Part shown: positions 61,432 through 64,000 of the stretch, piece after piece
Numbering within the stretch: the stretch's first letter is position 1
Layout of the letters: every line of letters begins with the position of its first letter
Source: an uncultured Victivallales bacterium
GTDB taxonomy: Bacteria; Verrucomicrobiota; Lentisphaeria; Victivallales; UBA1829
NCBI GenBank assembly: GCA_934644965.1
Contig: CAKUDG010000012.1
Span: 1 to 64,000 of the forward strand
DNA: 64,000 nucleotides
Direction of reading: 5' to 3'
Notes under the pieces: generated by a model
What the model saw: the letters and a program-made list of their open reading frames with translations, nothing else
Told to the model about the DNA's origin: nothing
Databases searched by the model: none
Program-made: the position numbers and the translations under genes

Positions 61432-62712
61432 TCACTGTCTCCGGGAAAAAACCTGCGATTCGTAACGGAGGACATCCTCCATCCAGTCGAAGCCCGCAGG
61501 GACGGAATGTTTCAGACAGAAATAATGATATACCGCCTGCCAGGGAAGCGCCTTGAGCTCCTCCGTCAGGACAAGACGTCTGGTGTAATCCCCCGCCTCT
61601 TCCGCCTCCCGGAGTGTGGAAGAAGGTTCCAGAAGCGCCTTGCAGAGAGCTTTCTGCATATTCCGGACGCCCACGACCCAGGCGGCAATCCGGTTGATTG
61701 TGGCATCGAAATAGTCCAGTCCGATGTTCACGCGGGAAACACCGTTTCGGACGATTTCGGAAGCAATCATCTGGAGTTCATCGTCAAAAAGCACCACATG
61801 GTCGCTGTCCCAGCGGACGGGACGGCTGACATGCAGGAGAATCTCATCCAGAAAAAGCAGCACGGAACTGATTTTGTCGCTGATCTGCTCCGTCGGATGA
61901 AAATGTCCGGAATCCAGGCACAGCATCAGACCGTTCTTCAGAGCATAGCCCAGATAAAACTCATGAGATCCGACCGTACAGCTTTCCACCCCGATCCCGA
62001 AAAGCTTACTCTCAACAGCATCTCTCATCAGAGCCGGATCCCGCCGGACGGAATAAATCTCATCCAGAGACTCCGCCAGACGTTCCCGAGCCGCTCGGCG
62101 ATCCACTGGAATATCCTTGAACCCGTCCGGAATCCAAGTGTTCATGATGCAGCGCGTCCCGAGAGAGCGCCCCATTTCCTCCGCAATTCCGCGGCAGGCC
62201 TGCGCATGGGCAATCCAGTAGGAACGCACCCCCGGATCCGGACTCGACAGGGTCAGACCGCCGGATGCCATCGGATGTGAAAAAAAAGTCGGATTGAAAT
62301 CCAGCCCGATCTTCTGTTCCCGGGCCCAGCCGATCCAGTTCCGGAAATGTTCCGCCCCGATCTCGTCGCGTCCGACAGAATCCGGAGATTCCAGATAAAC
62401 CGCATGCAGATTCAGACGGAGTTTCCCCGGCAGCAGATGAAACGCCGTCTCCAGATCGGCACGCAGTTCCTCCGGATTCCTCGCGCGTCCGGGATAATTC
62501 CCCGTGCTCAGAATCCCCCCCGATGCACCCGATGCGCCGTTCTTTTCAAAACCAACCACATCATCCCCCTGCCAGCAGTGCATGGAAACAGGGATTTCCG
62601 CCAGACGTTCCAGCGCCAGATCCGTATCCACTCCGAATTCCCCATACAGTTCCCGTGCGGCCCGATATGCCGCTTCCAGCTGTGAATCCTTCATCATCAT
62701 GAGTGTATCCAT
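61432..62712 (-). CDS. rhaA: L-rhamnose isomerase
   Basis: This 426-residue enzyme interconverts L-rhamnose and L-rhamnulose in the cytoplasm, using Mn2+. It follows E. coli RhaA closely: IPVSMHCWQGDDVVGFE near the N-terminus, NLHAVYLES, GLDFNPTFFSHP, NTWIPDGFKDIPVDR, AVESKLFGIG, LDSGHFHPTEQISDKIS and HVSRPVRWDSDHVVLFDDE, which include the metal-binding Glu, Asp and His residues. ATG 62712 has AGAGGA just upstream; a GTG 48 bases earlier is less likely. It is the first gene of the rhaA-rhaB unit. The regulator is not in the window. Confidence 0.96.
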   Translation of the reverse strand: MDTLMMMKDSQLEAAYRAARELYGEFGVDTDLALERLAEIPVSMHCWQGDDVVGFEKNGASGASGGILSTGNYPGRARNPEELRADLETAFHLLPGKLRLNLHAVYLESPDSVGRDEIGAEHFRNWIGWAREQKIGLDFNPTFFSHPMASGGLTLSSPDPGVRSYWIAHAQACRGIAEEMGRSLGTRCIMNTWIPDGFKDIPVDRRAARERLAESLDEIYSVRRDPALMRDAVESKLFGIGVESCTVGSHEFYLGYALKNGLMLCLDSGHFHPTEQISDKISSVLLFLDEILLHVSRPVRWDSDHVVLFDDELQMIASEIVRNGVSRVNIGLDYFDATINRIAAWVVGVRNMQKALCKALLEPSSTLREAEEAGDYTRRLVLTEELKALPWQAVYHYFCLKHSVPAGFDWMEDVLRYESQVFSRRQ

Positions 62713-63587
62713 CCTTTCCTCTGGCAAAGTTTCCTCAAGCGCCGGGGCCTGAAAGATCACAGGGAGTCCCGTATGTCATGAAAATTGTTCCGGGGCGGGG
62801 AAAAAGATCCTGGCTCGAATGATTGAATTCTCTCTCTCACACTCTCTCCCGTGTTGCGCTCCGGGGGAAAAGCTAGTCGCTTCCGCAGCGATTGCAAGGG
62901 CGGAACAGGAGATTTGAAAGAATAATGCTGTTTTTTGATGAAATCATCCAGACTTCCCCTTTTCATACAGAATTCCTTTCCGGATTTCTGTCTGCCTCCG
63001 CTTTTTCCGTCCCCCCTTTCCTCTGCCGTCTTCACTTCCACCATTTCGCATTGTGCTTCCCAAAGCTTCTTTTTTCCCCTGATTCTCTCAAATTTTTCTG
63101 ACTCTCCGGGAAGTTTTTCAGGAATCCAGGGCGTTTTCTTCCGGATTGATCTTCTCTGACTGATTTTCGCAAAAACGGCCTGTGCGCGCGGAGAGGGGGA
63201 AAAGCGCCTGTCTTCCCCGCGCCCCGCATGCAGAAGAAGGGAAAGGAAAAAGGAAAAACGGCGGAAGCCGCTGTTTTCGCGGCCTCTCCCCCCTACCAGC
63301 ACCGGAGGGAGTGAAAAAAAAGAATCCCGGCCCGCCGTCTTTTCCCGGGATTCAGGGAATTCGCGTTTCCAGGGAGACAACAGTGTTCCCGGAGCATCTT
63401 CGGAAGAAGGGAGAAATGGGGAGAAGAAGGAAAAGAGCGGTCGCGGGGATGAGGGCAGAACAAATCTGCGGTAGAACAGGGACAAAGTCCTCTGCCGACC
63501 GGACATTTCCCGCGTATCCGATCCAAGGGGCCGGCTGGATAAGCGGGAATGTCCGACTGACGGAATCTCTTCCGCGGGAGGATATCC
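62713..63587. other. Long intergenic region between rhaA and gatB
   Basis: About 875 bases. A minus-strand frame of about 250 codons (to 63506) is rich in Ser, Arg, Phe and Pro and shows no domain; it is judged non-coding. The gatB terminator lies at 63312-63353. A GATGAAATCATC palindrome occurs near 62936-62947. No convincing rhaA promoter hexamers were found. Confidence 0.45.
63312..63353 (-). terminator. Intrinsic terminator downstream of gatB
   Basis: On the minus strand GAATCCCGG (63353-63345) pairs perfectly with CCGGGATTC (63330-63322) around 14 bases, directly followed by eight T residues (complement of A residues at 63314-63321). It lies about 235 bases after the gatB stop. Confidence 0.75.
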
Positions 63588-64000
63588 TCAGATTTCGTCC
63601 AGTTTCTCCTTCAGGAGCCGGAGGGCGGTCTGGGGATTCGCCTTGCCCCTGCTGGCCTTCATGAGCTGGCCGACAAAGTATTGCAGGACATTGGTTTTCC
63701 CCTCCTTGTACTGACGGACCTGAGCGGGATTGGCATCAATCACCTGCCTGACGAATGCGAGGATCGCGGATTCGTCGGAAAGCTGTACAAGCCCCTTTTC
63801 CCGGACGATTTCATCCGCAGACCTCCCCGTGGCGAACATTTCTGAAAAGACGCTCTTTCCCGTTTTTCCGTTGATCGTCCCCTTTGCGACAAGATCCACC
63901 ATGGCCGCAAAATTCTCCGGCGACACTTTTGATTCTGCAATCGGCATTCCGCCTTCACCCAGTTCACGGAGGAATTCGGAAATGAACCAGTTTGCCACCA
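63588..64000 (-). CDS. gatB: Asp/Glu-tRNA amidotransferase subunit B, C-terminal part (cut by window edge)
   Basis: Only the last 137 codons are present; the gene continues past 64000. The visible part is the GatB/YqeY helical tail domain: ANWFISEFLRELGE, KGTINGKTGKSVFSEMF, EKGLVQLSDESAILAFVRQVIDANPAQVRQYKEGK and FVGQLMKASRGKANPQTALRLLKEKL, the last being the GKANP signature. GatB supplies the kinase/transamidation part of GatCAB, which converts misacylated Glu-tRNA(Gln) or Asp-tRNA(Asn) to the correct amide form, implying that this organism lacks GlnRS or AsnRS. Confidence 0.95.
   Translation of the reverse strand, partial: VANWFISEFLRELGEGGMPIAESKVSPENFAAMVDLVAKGTINGKTGKSVFSEMFATGRSADEIVREKGLVQLSDESAILAFVRQVIDANPAQVRQYKEGKTNVLQYFVGQLMKASRGKANPQTALRLLKEKLDEI

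Noticed and set aside
62757..63506. About 250-codon minus-strand frame between gatB and rhaA
   Set aside because: It is low-complexity (Ser, Arg, Phe, Pro), crosses the gatB terminator hairpin, shows no domain, and starts at a non-ATG codon without a ribosome-binding site.

Overview
The window reads as chromosomal DNA of an anaerobic bacterium of the PVC superphylum, most likely Lentisphaerota (Victivallis-like, possibly gut-associated). This is inferred from four things. There are prepilin-like proteins of the FTLIELLVVIAII type with an H-X9-DG tail, placed next to a GntR regulator and large secreted glycosidase-like proteins. There is a VorB-type 2-oxoacid:ferredoxin oxidoreductase. There is an L-rhamnose pathway. 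Base composition is moderately GC-rich, with pyrimidine-rich intergenic DNA. No rRNA, tRNA, IS element, phage gene or CRISPR array was recognised.

Layout. 1-2.6 kb: GH1 beta-glycosidase and a TIM-barrel sugar isomerase/epimerase. 2.6-3.1 kb: tandem repeats and a hairpin. 3.1-5.6 kb: ftsW and murG. 5.9-7.3 kb: purB of the animal-like type. 7.9-8.8 kb: a membrane protein. 9.1-12.9 kb, minus strand: a lipoprotein gene, fmt and rng, ending in an intrinsic terminator. 13.1-13.7 kb: rpsD with its own promoter and terminator. 14.3-23.8 kb: GntR regulator, overlapping pseudopilin, and two secreted glycosidase-like giants, forming a polysaccharide-use locus. 24.2-26.8 kb: DUF3793, flavodoxin, an FMN-binding lipoprotein and a small anchored protein, behind a sequence matching the DtxR/IdeR iron box at 17 of 19 positions. 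27.2-41.2 kb: a pseudopilin and a tightly packed MoxR/DUF58/BatA-like/VWA operon whose last large member has 2430 residues and joins VWA domains to a long TPR array. 41.3-44.2 kb, minus strand: mnmG translationally coupled to a lone OppC-type permease. 44.4-49.1 kb: an anchored FGE-like protein and the VorB-type oxidoreductase with fused beta and gamma subunits. 49.4-58.4 kb: aldo/keto reductase, a glycosidase-like protein, an AraC regulator, ThuA, two tandem Gfo/Idh/MocA dehydrogenases and a TIM-barrel isomerase. 59-62.7 kb: META lipoprotein, then rhaB and rhaA on the minus strand. 63.6 kb to the end: the C-terminal part of gatB, minus strand.

How it fits together. Housekeeping genes (cell wall, purine, translation, RNA processing, tRNA modification) alternate with sugar-catabolic loci. 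The 49-58 kb locus has the gene content expected for oxidation-based sugar or glycoside processing. The flavodoxin module looks like an iron-limitation response in which flavin carriers replace ferredoxin, consistent with the ferredoxin-dependent oxidoreductase elsewhere in the window. Functional assignments come from motifs read by eye and from family knowledge; no database search was run.
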